Source: Gammaproteobacteria bacterium (GTDB taxonomy: Bacteria; Pseudomonadota; Gammaproteobacteria; JAJFKG01). From it: a stretch of 40,917 bases of DNA. Numbering within the stretch: position 1 is the stretch's first letter; every line of letters starts with the position of its first letter. Below the pieces are notes generated by a model. It saw nothing but the letters and a program-made list of their open reading frames with translations. It ran no database searches and was not told the origin of the DNA. Shown in pieces: positions 1-8,540 of this stretch. The translations under genes and the position numbers were made by a program. The stretch spans positions 1 through 40,917 of the forward strand of contig JAJFKG010000034.1 in assembly GCA_021773335.1 (NCBI GenBank). The letters are read 5' to 3'.

Positions 1-162
1 GCGCCCATCCCCAGACTGGTCCCGACCCTCTAGGGTTGGGACCTTACACTCACGGACGCTGCGCGCCCATCCCCAGACTGTTCCCGACCCTCTAGGGTTG
101 GGACCTTACACTCACGGGCGCTCCAGCGTCCGTTCCTTTATTTGTCGGGCGCGTAGCGCCCG
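1..162. repeat. Tandem copies of a hairpin-rich dispersed repeat (family C)
   Basis: A 62-nt unit starts at 1 and again at 63. The second copy runs on to 162. The segment 74-162 recurs at 40829-40917 with 87 of 89 bases identical and in the same orientation. It contains three short palindromes in a row: GTCCC..AGGG..GGGAC, a GGACGCT/AGCGTCC-type hairpin, and CGGGCGC-GTA-GCGCCCG. A fragment of the first hairpin (GGGTCGGGACCAGT, inverted) also occurs near 16620. There is no coding potential. Function is unknown; the element is probably dispersed in the genome. Confidence 0.85.
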
Positions 163-179
163 CTGTTTTGCCGTCCCAC

Positions 180-231
180 CCCACAGGGGTGGGACGAGGC
201 TAGATATGCCCACAGGGGTGGGACGAGGCTA
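180..231. repeat. Two direct copies of a 23-nt palindrome-containing repeat
   Basis: The same 23 bases, starting CCCACAGGGGTGGGACGAGG, occur at 180-202 and 209-231, separated by six bases. Each carries a small CCCAC/GTGGG hairpin. Confidence 0.75.
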
Positions 232-232
232 A

Positions 233-278
233 GCGTCATCCGGGAGCAGAGACGACAAACCCTTTTCCCGGATGACGC
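233..278. repeat. REP-like inverted repeat (family A core)
   Basis: The 13-bp arms GCGTCATCCGGGA (233-245) and TCCCGGATGACGC (266-278) are perfect complements. They match the inner arms of the longer elements at 17751, 27379 and 40666, so this is a shortened member of that family. From 279 to 522 I see no gene. That stretch holds only a weak GC-rich hairpin near 477-501, just beyond the PilZ stop codon. Confidence 0.7.
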
Positions 279-522
279 GCGTACCGCGCTACATGCTACA
301 TGCGTGGCAATGACTGATAATACTTCATTATTTCTTTAACAACCGTTGAGCTGACTTATGGGCTATGCCCAGAGGGATTGGGCCAGACCGAGAAGGCGTT
401 TATATAGCATAAACAACTGAGTAGAAAAGCTGCTACAACAACAACGCCGTGGTGAAAAAGCCGAAGCTTTGAGGAGGGCCCCCACACAGAGTGCAGGGGC
501 GTCTAGGTTGCTATCATTCTGT

Positions 523-882
523 TTAGACTTGTTCGGCAGTGGCTTCTTGGCCACTTGATTCTTCTGGCGTGGTAATCTCTTTAATACTGGCGCCCACAAT
601 GGTCAGCGCATTATTGTCGCCTGCGGTTTTTAGCCACAAAATTTCAATGACTGTTTCTAAGTTTGGTGTGTCAGCATTGTTTGAGTTCATCACCATTTCT
701 AACAGCATGCCTTTTTTAAGGCCGGTTTCGCTGGTGGTGAAGGCCACACCCTTGGCGCTTAAATCTTTACTGCGCCCGGTGAATTTTTTGTTGCTGCCGA
801 TGAGAGAGAGGTTGACTTCGGTATCGACGCTCATGCGGTTAAATTTACGTCTTTCGGTTGCGGTTTCGGCTGAATGATTCAT
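523..882 (-). CDS. PilZ domain protein
   Basis: The product is 119 aa. PilZ domains bind cyclic di-GMP and relay it to motility, surface or secretion functions. The two signature elements are visible: an RRKFNR stretch (RxxxR class) at residues 11-16, followed about 30 residues later by KDLSAKGVAF (the D/NxSxxG motif). The rest fits a small beta barrel with an acidic, disordered tail. The ATG at 882 is preceded by a strong AAGGAAGG ribosome-binding site; an in-frame ATG 16 codons upstream has none, so the shorter start is preferred. It is a stand-alone PilZ protein with no enzymatic domain, and the window gives no clue to its partner. Binding of c-di-GMP is inferred from the motifs. Confidence 0.85.
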   Translation of the reverse strand: MNHSAETATERRKFNRMSVDTEVNLSLIGSNKKFTGRSKDLSAKGVAFTTSETGLKKGMLLEMVMNSNNADTPNLETVIEILWLKTAGDNNALTIVGASIKEITTPEESSGQEATAEQV

Positions 883-1397
883 GTGTCCTTCCTTTTCGTT
901 CCAATAGCCGTTTGATTGTATTTTTAGCAATTCACCACAACCTCACGAGTACATCGCAATTTTTATATCAGAGATACCTCGAGATTGCGAGCGCAAAATC
1001 GAGACCCGGTTGGCAATAATATACACGTTTTTTGTTAAGGTAATGATTCAGCAGCAGTAATCAATTTTGCGGATCACAAACAAGATACTGGGGTGTTAAA
1101 TGACTGAGCACTGATGCGGATAGTTTGTGCAATTGCAGTGGCAGACTAACGCACAACGGTGTGGGTGAAAATATTGCAAACTGTACTCAGCGTAGCTATT
1201 GTGACGTTGATTTAGCTTGATATTACTGACTAGAAAGACAGTTACGACGCTTCGTAGTGCGCCGCCGCAACGCTACTAGTGCTGTTCGATAACAAGTATA
1301 ATATTCCGGGAATTTATGCAGCGACGCGGGTTATGTCAGCCGCTAAATTCAAAGGGTGCCGCTGTTTGGCGTGACATGACAAAAATTGAGAATTACC
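883..1397. promoter_or_regulatory. 515-nt gene-free stretch upstream of tsaB, possible -10
   Basis: No convincing ORF lies here. A perfect TATAAT at 1297-1302, about 96 nt before the tsaB start, is the only promoter-like element I can point to, and its -35 (TACTAG at 1274) is poor. The PilZ promoter must also lie in the left part, on the minus strand. Confidence 0.3.
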
Positions 1398-2075
1398 ATG
1401 AAAATCTTAGCTTTCGATACTTCCATGCAGGCATGTTCAGCGGCACTCTGTTTCGATGATGAGTGTTATGAAAAATATACGCTGGCACCACGCCAACACA
1501 ATCAACTTATTTTGCCCATGATCGAGGCTTTATTGACGCAAGCGAACTGTCAACTCAAGGACTTGGATGCAATAGCATTTGCTAATGGGCCAGGCAGTTT
1601 TACAGGGGTGCGTTTAGCAACAGGCGTCGCGCAAGGCTTAGCATTCGCAGCACAATTGCCACTGCTTCCCATCTCAACCTTAGCAGCACTTGCGCAAGGG
1701 GCATGGCGTTTACACGCGGCGCGCAACGTGGCTGTCGCTGTTGATGCGCGTATGCAAGCAGTGTACTGGGGTCAGTATCAACTTAACCAGGAGGAATTGA
1801 TGCGCCTAAGCGAGCCTGAGTTAATCTGCGCGATTGATGCCTTACCTGTGTTTTGTGACACTAATGTTTGGGTGGGTGTAGGGGACGCCTGGGCTAACCC
1901 GCAAGTCGTGAGCCAGGTGAGTGATGTGCAGAATTTGACCGCTTTTTATCCAGATAGCTACCCGCATGCACGTGATATTGTCGAGTTGGCCAAGGCTGAG
2001 TTTGCTGCTGGGCGCGCCTTAGAATGCGCCCAGGCGCAGCCGAATTATCTCCGCGAATATACTGTGAAGGCATAG
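1398..2075 (+). CDS. tsaB: tRNA threonylcarbamoyladenosine biosynthesis protein TsaB
   Basis: The product is 225 aa, the usual TsaB size. TsaB is the non-catalytic partner that scaffolds TsaD and TsaE in the cytoplasmic complex making the universal t6A37 modification of ANN-decoding tRNAs. The ASKHA-fold signatures are clear: MKILAFDTSMQACSAAL at the N-terminus (phosphate-1 like loop), then AFANGPGSFTGVRLATGVAQGLA around residues 66-88, which is the TsaB/TsaD family hallmark. The ATG at 1398 gives the canonical MKILAFDTS start; a TTG four codons upstream is less likely. It is not next to other tsa genes and appears to be transcribed alone. A long inverted repeat follows it. Confidence 0.95.
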   Translation: MKILAFDTSMQACSAALCFDDECYEKYTLAPRQHNQLILPMIEALLTQANCQLKDLDAIAFANGPGSFTGVRLATGVAQGLAFAAQLPLLPISTLAALAQGAWRLHAARNVAVAVDARMQAVYWGQYQLNQEELMRLSEPELICAIDALPVFCDTNVWVGVGDAWANPQVVSQVSDVQNLTAFYPDSYPHARDIVELAKAEFAAGRALECAQAQPNYLREYTVKA

Positions 2076-2127
2076 CCACTAAAAAATTAATTTAGTTCAT
2101 AAGGCAGATGCCTTGATCCACATCCGC

Positions 2128-2203
2128 TATACCCATCGTACCTGAAAATGGCGCTAAGCTAGCCACTTAAAGTTCGCATCTTCAGGTACGATGGGTATAT
2201 AAT
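2128..2203. promoter_or_regulatory. 19-bp perfect inverted repeat overlapping a TATAAT box upstream of the NAD-GDH gene
   Basis: The arms at 2128-2146 (starting TATACCCATCGTACC) and 2181-2199 are perfectly complementary, with a 34-nt loop. The right arm runs into TATAAT at 2198-2203, about 74 nt before the glutamate dehydrogenase start. No T-run follows the hairpin, so it is not an ordinary Rho-independent terminator for tsaB. A large operator, or a small palindromic insertion that supplies the -10, are both possible. Confidence 0.55.
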
Positions 2204-2276
2204 GCCGCCATCATTTTAGGGGTAATTTTTTTACTAATATTGCTTAATATCTGTGCTGGTCTTTAAGAGGAAAACG

Positions 2277-5200
2277 ATGACAACCACAGCCCACCATACA
2301 CGTGAAGAATTGACTAACAAACTCGTTAAGCTGCTAAGAGAAAAAGTACCGGGCAAACAGGCTGATTTAATTGTCGAGTTTACCCGTCAATATCTTGCTT
2401 ATGTGTCCGTTGACGATTTAGCAGCACGCGATATCATGGATTTGTATGGCTCCGTGCTGTCACACTGGAATTTCATCTATCAACGTAAGCCTGGTGAAGT
2501 GAAAGTGCGCGTCTTCAATCCCAGCTTTGAGCAAAATGGTTGGCAGTCGACCCACACGATTGTAGAAGTTGCGCATGATGATATGCCTTTTATCGTTGAT
2601 TCGTTGCAAATGGAAATCAATCGTGCCGGTTATACTATCCACTTTATTATCCATGTTGGTGGTATGAAGTTTGTGCGCGACAAAGAGGGGATTATCACCA
2701 AAATTTTACCCTTGCATGCTCCCGTCGGAAATAGTACACCAGGTGCACCAATTTATATTGAAATCGATCGTCAAACGGATCCAGAAGCGCTTGAGGAATT
2801 ACAAGGGAATTTGATCCGAGTATTATCGGACGTGCGTGTTGCTGTGGAAGACTGGAAAGAAATGCGCGCCAAAGTACGTGATTCTTTGCATGAGCTAGAA
2901 AAGCTGACACTCGAGGTTGAACCGGCTGAATTGGCTGAGTCAAAAGATTTTTTGCGCTGGCTTGAGAACGATCATTTTACATTTTTAGGTTGTCGTGATT
3001 ATCAAGTAAAGGGCAGTGGTGAACAACGTGAATTACGTATCATACCGGGCACTGGACTTGGTGTGTTGCGTGATGAGCGAGCCTCGCACTCGTCACGCCT
3101 ATTTTCTGAAATGCCTGAGGAAGCTCGTAAGCTAGCGTTATCACCCGAGCACTTGTTAATTATTGCGAAGACAAACACGGTATCGACAGTGCACCGCCCG
3201 GTACATACTGACTATGTGGGGGTCAAACTTTTCGATAAGAATGGCAAAGTATGGGGTGAGCGACGTTTTATCGGCTTGTATACGTCTGCAGCTTACAATA
3301 GCAATCCCAAACATATCCCATTTTTGCGTCGCAAAGTCGCCTTAGTGATGAAAAAATCAACCTTACCATCCAATGGCCATGCAGCTAAGGCACTATTAAA
3401 TATTCTTGAGACATTGCCGCGCGATGACCTTTTTCAAGCGAATAGTGAAGAGTTGCTCGAGCTTGGTATGGGTATTTTCCAAATGCAAGAGCGCCAACGT
3501 ATCCGTTTGTTCATGCGTAAAGATGTCTATGGACGTTTTCTATCTTGCCTCGTGTTTGTGCCACGCGAACGTTTCAATACTGAATTGCGTCAAGGCATAC
3601 AAGGTGTGTTGGGTGAAGAGTTTAATAGTAAAGATATTTCATTTGTGACACGTTTTACTGATTCAGTCTTGGCACGTATTTACTTTGTTGTGCGTATCGA
3701 TCCTAAGAAGAAGCTCGAATATGATATTAAAGAGATTGAAGCTAAGCTAGTTGAGGTTGCGCGTACTTGGCAAGATGAACTCAAAGAAGATTTGATTGAT
3801 TATAATGGTGAAGAGCGCGGTATATCGCTATACAATGAATACTGCAATGCGTTTGCTGCAGGTTATCGCGAAAGTTTTCTGCCGCGTACGGCTGTTTATG
3901 ATATTGAGCATATTGAGCGTCTCACTGAATTAATGCCTTTAGGTATGAGCTTGTCTAAGCCAATGGATGAAATCGACGGCATTTTACGTTTACGTTTATA
4001 TCGTCGTCACCAAACTATGCCTTTGTCGGATGTAATTCCTATCTTAGAAAATATGGGCTTGCGTGTTATCGGTGAACGTCCCTATGAATTTATGTTTAAA
4101 GATAAGAGTACGGCTTGGATCAATGATTTCAGCTTGTTATATGCAGCGGAATTGGAAATGGAAATTGAAACTATGCGGAGCGATTTCCAAGAAGCATTTA
4201 GTAATACCTGGTTTGGCAAGGTTGAAAATGATGGTTTTAACCGTTTGATTCTCGGTGCCGGTTTAAATTGGCGCGAGGTCAGTATTTTACGTGCTTATGC
4301 CAAATATTTCCGTCAGATAGGGTTTACATTTAGCCAGACTTATATCGAAGAAACGTTGTGGACTTATCCGATGATAGCGCGCGACTTAGTCAAGCTCTTT
4401 CACTTGCGTTTTGATCCAACCTCATACCAAAACAATGCCGTTGAAATCACTGCCTTGGAAGCGAAGATCCACAAAGCCCTTGAAGCAGTAACGAGTCTTG
4501 ACGATGATCGTATTATTAATCGTTATCTAGATTTGATCCACGCCACGCTGAGAACTAATTATTTTCAAGTGGATGAGCATGGTGAACTTGCGGAATATCT
4601 TGCGTTTAAACTAGATCCTTCTAAGATTCCGGAAATCCCATTGCCACGGCCGCTATACGAAATTTTTGTATATTCACCGCGGTTTGAAGGGGTGCATTTG
4701 CGTGGTGGTAAAGTTGCACGTGGCGGTTTACGTTGGTCAGATCGACGTGAGGATTTCCGCACGGAAGTTCTCGGTTTGATGAAAGCTCAGCAGGTTAAAA
4801 ATGCTTTGATTGTGCCTTTGGGAGCAAAAGGTGGCTTTGTACCGAAAGCGTTGCCACAAGAAGGTGATCGTGATGCAGTGATGGAAGAAGTCATTTACTG
4901 TTATCAAAATTTCATTCGTGGGCTTTTATGTCTTACCGATAATCAAAAGGGCAGTGAAATCATTCCGCCTGCCAATACTGTGCGCTATGACGATGATGAT
5001 ACCTACTTGGTGGTCGCTGCTGATAAAGGCACAGCAACTTTTTCAGATATCGCTAATGATATCGCTATGGAGTACGGTTTTTGGTTGGGTGATGCCTTTG
5101 CCTCAGGTGGGCGTACTGGTTACGATCACAAGAAAATGGGGATTACTGCACGCGGCGCTTGGGAATCTGTCAAACGTCATTTCCGTCAATTGGGTATTAA

Positions 5201-7145
5201 TACTCAAACCATGCCTTTTACAGTAATCGGTGTCGGTGATATGGCGGGGGATGTGTTTGGTAATGGCATGTTGTTATCACGTCAAATTAAGTTGGTTGCA
5301 GCGTTTAATCATCAGCATATCTTTATCGATCCCACTCCTGACCCAGAAATCAGTTACAAAGAGCGTGAACGTTTATTTAACTTGCCGCGTTCTGCGTGGA
5401 CAGATTATGATGAAAAATTACTGTCAAAAGGTGCAGGGATTTTTTACCGCAGCGCTAAATCAATTAAGCTAACACCAGAGATCAGGAAGCTGCTTGACTT
5501 AAAACAAGATTTTATTGTGCCAAATGACTTGATCGGCGCGATTCTTAAAGCACGCGTAGATTTATTTTGGAATGGTGGTATTGGTACTTTCTTTAAGGGA
5601 GAAACGGAGTCACATACTGATGTTGGTGACCGTGCGAATGATGCGATTCGTATCAATGGTAGTGACCTACGTTGTCGTGCCGTAGGTGAGGGTGGTAACT
5701 TAGGTTTTACCCAATTAGCGCGAGTTGAATTTGAGATGAATGGTGGCCTTATTAATACTGATTTCATCGATAATTCAGCCGGTGTTGATTGCTCAGATCA
5801 TGAAGTCAACATCAAGATTTTATTGAACGAAATTGTTTCCAAGCAAGATCTAACCGAAAAACAACGTAATGAGCTATTGGCTGAGATGAGCGATGATGTG
5901 GCACATTTGGTACTGAGACATAATTACAATCAATCACGCGCCATCACGTCTTTGGTCGAGCAATCAAAAAGCAATATCATAGTGCTAAATCGTTATATCG
6001 AAGCGCAGGCACGCCTTGGTAAGCTTGATCGTGAATTGGAATTTTTGCCTGACGAGAAAGGCTTTTCGGAGCGCAAGAGTGCAGACAAAGGCTTGACTCG
6101 TCCTGAAATCGCCGTATTACTCGCTTACAGTAAAAATATCACCAAGCAGCAAATTTTAAATTCAAGTATTCCAGAAGATCAGTTCTTAGCACGTTCGGTT
6201 GAATTTGTGTTTCCAAAAGTTTTGCGTGAAAAGTTCCCAGTGCAAATCAAGCGCCATCCGTTACGCCGTGAAATTATTGCCACGCAAATTAGTAATTATA
6301 TGACGGATGACATGGGAATCACTTTTGTTGATCAATTGCATGATGAAAGTGGTGCCCCAGTTTCAGCGATCGTACGCGCGTATGCAGCCGCACAAATCGT
6401 GTTTAATTTGACACGTTTGTGGCGCGATATAGAAGCGCTTGATTATAAAGTTGAGATGTCTGTACAAACGCAAATGATGATACAGGTGAATCACCTGATT
6501 CGACGAGCAACCCGTTGGTTCTTGCGTAATCGTCGTCGTTGTATCAATGTCGAAGACACTATTAATGATTTCAAACCGGGAGTCGAACAACTTTATCAAA
6601 TGTTGCCAGAACTATTAACAGGTAGTGATAAAGATGCACATGATCAGGCCATTAAAGAATATGTCGACCAAGGTGTGCCAGCGGATATCGCTAGCGAAAT
6701 TGCTAGTACACGTATTATGTTTATCGCTCTTGATATTGTCGATGCTGCACAAAAACATGAATTGCCGCTTGCTGAGTTTGCGAAATACTATTCTGCCTTG
6801 GGCGATAAGTTAGAATTCAGTTGGGTTAACAAGCAAATTGCTGTACACACGGCGGATGATTACTGGACGGCAATTGCACGTGCGGCCTTGCGTGATGATA
6901 TTGACTGGCAACGCCGTTGTTTAACCGTGAGTGTCTTGACTTTCAAGACACGTTATAAGGATATGGAGAAACGTATCAACGCTTGGTTGGAAGAACACAA
7001 GCTATTAGTTGATCGTTGGTCTTCAGTGTTAGCTGAAATTCGCGCTTCGACAATTGATTTAACCATGTTGTCAGTGGCAGTGCGTGTGCTGATGGATATG
7101 TCACAAACTGGTTTTCATGCTGTGTGGAGCGCGGAGAGCAACTAA
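2277..7145 (+). CDS. NAD-specific glutamate dehydrogenase, large 180-kDa class
   Basis: The product is 1622 aa, the size of the large bacterial NAD-GDH class (Bac_GDH family, GDH2/GdhB type). It oxidises L-glutamate to 2-oxoglutarate and ammonia with NAD+, feeding amino acids into the TCA cycle, as suits a bacterium living on amino acids. The N-terminal ~700 residues are the regulatory, ACT-like part. The catalytic domain shows GGLRWSDRREDF (from 816), VPLGAKGGF with the likely substrate lysine K851, and the dinucleotide-binding stretch GVGDMAGDVFGNG (985-997), followed by an IGTFFKGETESH segment and a long helical C-terminus. The ATG at 2277 follows AAGAGG at a good distance; an in-frame GTG at 2253 is less likely. 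The dehalogenase-like gene starts 28 nt downstream and may be cotranscribed. Confidence 0.95.
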   Translation: MTTTAHHTREELTNKLVKLLREKVPGKQADLIVEFTRQYLAYVSVDDLAARDIMDLYGSVLSHWNFIYQRKPGEVKVRVFNPSFEQNGWQSTHTIVEVAHDDMPFIVDSLQMEINRAGYTIHFIIHVGGMKFVRDKEGIITKILPLHAPVGNSTPGAPIYIEIDRQTDPEALEELQGNLIRVLSDVRVAVEDWKEMRAKVRDSLHELEKLTLEVEPAELAESKDFLRWLENDHFTFLGCRDYQVKGSGEQRELRIIPGTGLGVLRDERASHSSRLFSEMPEEARKLALSPEHLLIIAKTNTVSTVHRPVHTDYVGVKLFDKNGKVWGERRFIGLYTSAAYNSNPKHIPFLRRKVALVMKKSTLPSNGHAAKALLNILETLPRDDLFQANSEELLELGMGIFQMQERQRIRLFMRKDVYGRFLSCLVFVPRERFNTELRQGIQGVLGEEFNSKDISFVTRFTDSVLARIYFVVRIDPKKKLEYDIKEIEAKLVEVARTWQDELKEDLIDYNGEERGISLYNEYCNAFAAGYRESFLPRTAVYDIEHIERLTELMPLGMSLSKPMDEIDGILRLRLYRRHQTMPLSDVIPILENMGLRVIGERPYEFMFKDKSTAWINDFSLLYAAELEMEIETMRSDFQEAFSNTWFGKVENDGFNRLILGAGLNWREVSILRAYAKYFRQIGFTFSQTYIEETLWTYPMIARDLVKLFHLRFDPTSYQNNAVEITALEAKIHKALEAVTSLDDDRIINRYLDLIHATLRTNYFQVDEHGELAEYLAFKLDPSKIPEIPLPRPLYEIFVYSPRFEGVHLRGGKVARGGLRWSDRREDFRTEVLGLMKAQQVKNALIVPLGAKGGFVPKALPQEGDRDAVMEEVIYCYQNFIRGLLCLTDNQKGSEIIPPANTVRYDDDDTYLVVAADKGTATFSDIANDIAMEYGFWLGDAFASGGRTGYDHKKMGITARGAWESVKRHFRQLGINTQTMPFTVIGVGDMAGDVFGNGMLLSRQIKLVAAFNHQHIFIDPTPDPEISYKERERLFNLPRSAWTDYDEKLLSKGAGIFYRSAKSIKLTPEIRKLLDLKQDFIVPNDLIGAILKARVDLFWNGGIGTFFKGETESHTDVGDRANDAIRINGSDLRCRAVGEGGNLGFTQLARVEFEMNGGLINTDFIDNSAGVDCSDHEVNIKILLNEIVSKQDLTEKQRNELLAEMSDDVAHLVLRHNYNQSRAITSLVEQSKSNIIVLNRYIEAQARLGKLDRELEFLPDEKGFSERKSADKGLTRPEIAVLLAYSKNITKQQILNSSIPEDQFLARSVEFVFPKVLREKFPVQIKRHPLRREIIATQISNYMTDDMGITFVDQLHDESGAPVSAIVRAYAAAQIVFNLTRLWRDIEALDYKVEMSVQTQMMIQVNHLIRRATRWFLRNRRRCINVEDTINDFKPGVEQLYQMLPELLTGSDKDAHDQAIKEYVDQGVPADIASEIASTRIMFIALDIVDAAQKHELPLAEFAKYYSALGDKLEFSWVNKQIAVHTADDYWTAIARAALRDDIDWQRRCLTVSVLTFKTRYKDMEKRINAWLEEHKLLVDRWSSVLAEIRASTIDLTMLSVAVRVLMDMSQTGFHAVWSAESN

Positions 7146-7172
7146 ATGATAAATAAGCTTTAGGAGTAATGA

Positions 7173-8060
7173 ATGAGTAGCCAAACTGAAATATCTGCGG
7201 CTTTTCCTTTCGAGTCAAAATATGTTGATGTATTTGGTTCAAAGATGCATTACATTGAGGAAGGAGAGGGAGATCCGATTGTGTTCCTCCATGGCATTCC
7301 TACCTCGAGTTACTTGTGGCGCAACGTCATCCCACACCTGAGTAAATCCGCGCGTTGTATTGCCGTAGATTTAATTGGTATGGGTAAATCGGAAAAGCCT
7401 GATCTTGAATACTCTATTTTTGAGCATATTAAATACGTCGAAGCGTTTATTGAATCACTCAAATTAAAAAATGTCACCTTAGTCTTGCATGCTTGGGGTT
7501 CTGTTATCGGTTTTGATTATGCCATGCGGCACCAAGATAACCTTAAGGCGTTAGCTTTTATGGAAGCCCACGTGCGTGCAGCCATCGATTGGGACATGGT
7601 GTCTTTACCGGTGCAAGAGTTGGCGTCCGTGCTTGATAGCAAAGATAATGGCTACGATGTCATCATGAATAGTAATTACTACGTTAACAAGGTGATGCCG
7701 AGTGGTGTCTTGCGTCGCCTCAGTGAAGAAGAAATGGAGCACTACCGTGAGCCATTTGCTACGCCGGGTAGCTGCAAGCCGATTTGGCAGTATTTACAAG
7801 AGTTGCCTTTAGGTGATGACAATAATGACGTGGTTAAATTAATTGATAACTATTCGAAGGCGTTGTGCGCTTCGCCTGTACCGAAATTGATGTTGTATGC
7901 AGTACCAGGTTTTATTACGACGATTGACACGGTGAAATGGGCGCGTGATCACTTATCAAATTTGGAATTAGTTGATATTGGTGATGCTTTGCACTATGCA
8001 CAAGAATCTAATCCGCAACGCATTGGGGAAGAATTAGCAACGTGGTATGAAAGCTTATAG
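7173..8060 (+). CDS. Haloalkane-dehalogenase-like alpha/beta hydrolase with the nucleophile replaced by Ala
   Basis: The 295-aa sequence follows the DhaA/LinB/Renilla-luciferase family closely: HGIPTSSYLWRN (40-51), LHAWGSVIGFDYA (from 105), LKALAFMEAHVR and ALHYAQESNPQRIGEELATW. In the active enzymes the nucleophile is Asp in HDWGS. Here the codon at 7491-7493 is GCT, giving A107. The halide-binding Asn of HGNPTSSYLW is Ile (I42). The general-base His (H274), the acid position (E131) and the halide-binding Trp (W108) remain. Dehalogenation through a covalent ester cannot work without the Asp, so this is probably a pseudoenzyme or has another activity. It starts 28 nt after the GDH gene with a TAGGAG ribosome-binding site, and the frame is intact over the full family length, so it is not a decaying gene. 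Confidence 0.85.
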   Translation: MSSQTEISAAFPFESKYVDVFGSKMHYIEEGEGDPIVFLHGIPTSSYLWRNVIPHLSKSARCIAVDLIGMGKSEKPDLEYSIFEHIKYVEAFIESLKLKNVTLVLHAWGSVIGFDYAMRHQDNLKALAFMEAHVRAAIDWDMVSLPVQELASVLDSKDNGYDVIMNSNYYVNKVMPSGVLRRLSEEEMEHYREPFATPGSCKPIWQYLQELPLGDDNNDVVKLIDNYSKALCASPVPKLMLYAVPGFITTIDTVKWARDHLSNLELVDIGDALHYAQESNPQRIGEELATWYESL

Positions 8061-8223
8061 AGAGCATGGCGTGCTTAAACCATAGGGTGAACCTGAAGTA
8101 GCGTTCTCTAGGCTTGAAATGACCATCGTGTTCGGGATAACATCCATCATGCGTCGCGCATCGTAAAGGCGCAGTTCTGCAAAATGTATTTGGATAAAAC
8201 TTAAGCAAAGAGGAAACAGAATC

Positions 8224-8439
8224 ATGAAAATTCGGACTGGATTAGCAATTGCTTCAACTGCTGCCTTATTATTTACAGCGGGTTGTGCCACTCAAAGCTC
8301 AGACAGCAACCAAGCGCCTGGTCACGCAATGAAAGCGAATGGCTGCAAAGGCGTAAATAGTTGTAAAGGCAAGAGCGCCTGCAAGGGCAAAAGTGGCTGT
8401 AAAGGTGGCGGCTCGTGCAAGAGTGGCGTGAAAAAATAA
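8224..8439 (+). CDS. Bufferin-type RiPP precursor (BufA2-like), Cys-Lys-Gly repeat lipoprotein
   Basis: A 71-aa precursor with an N-terminal export signal ending in a lipobox (LFTAG-C21), then a short linker and five cysteines at exact six-residue spacing: C41, C47, C53, C59 and C65. Each is followed by Lys, four of them as CKG. This Cys-Lys-Gly pattern next to a DUF692/MNIO enzyme and a DUF2063 partner matches bufferin-type metallophore precursors, whose cysteines are converted to copper-binding heterocycles. The call rests on pattern and context. A strong AGAGGAAA ribosome-binding site precedes the ATG, and a Rho-independent terminator follows, separating it from the maturation genes. The lipobox cysteine is unusual: it would tether the product to a membrane instead of releasing it into the periplasm. 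Confidence 0.85.
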   Translation: MKIRTGLAIASTAALLFTAGCATQSSDSNQAPGHAMKANGCKGVNSCKGKSACKGKSGCKGGGSCKSGVKK

Positions 8440-8466
8440 GCTTAGTGTTCTAGCAAAGGTATAAAT

Positions 8467-8501
8467 AAAAGGCCGAGCGGGCGTATCCTTCTCGGCCTTT
8501 T
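8467..8501 (+). terminator. Rho-independent terminator between precursor and maturation genes
   Basis: AAAAGGCCGAG (8467-8477) pairs perfectly with CTCGGCCTTTT (8491-8501), with a 13-nt loop and a terminal T-run. It sits 28 nt after the precursor stop and 40 nt before the MNIO start. It would make the precursor transcript far more abundant than the enzyme transcript, with partial read-through. Confidence 0.85.
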
Positions 8502-8540
8502 GTGTTATGAGTGGCTATTATTACGATTCGTGGAGATAGC

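Noticed and set aside
1..162. Tandem repeat at the window start as a CRISPR array
   Set aside because: Only two units with no variable spacers and no cas genes; the unit is a dispersed hairpin repeat.
363..599. Minus-strand frame of 78 codons
   Set aside because: Overlaps the end of the PilZ gene in another frame, Lys/Ser-rich, with no supporting start site.
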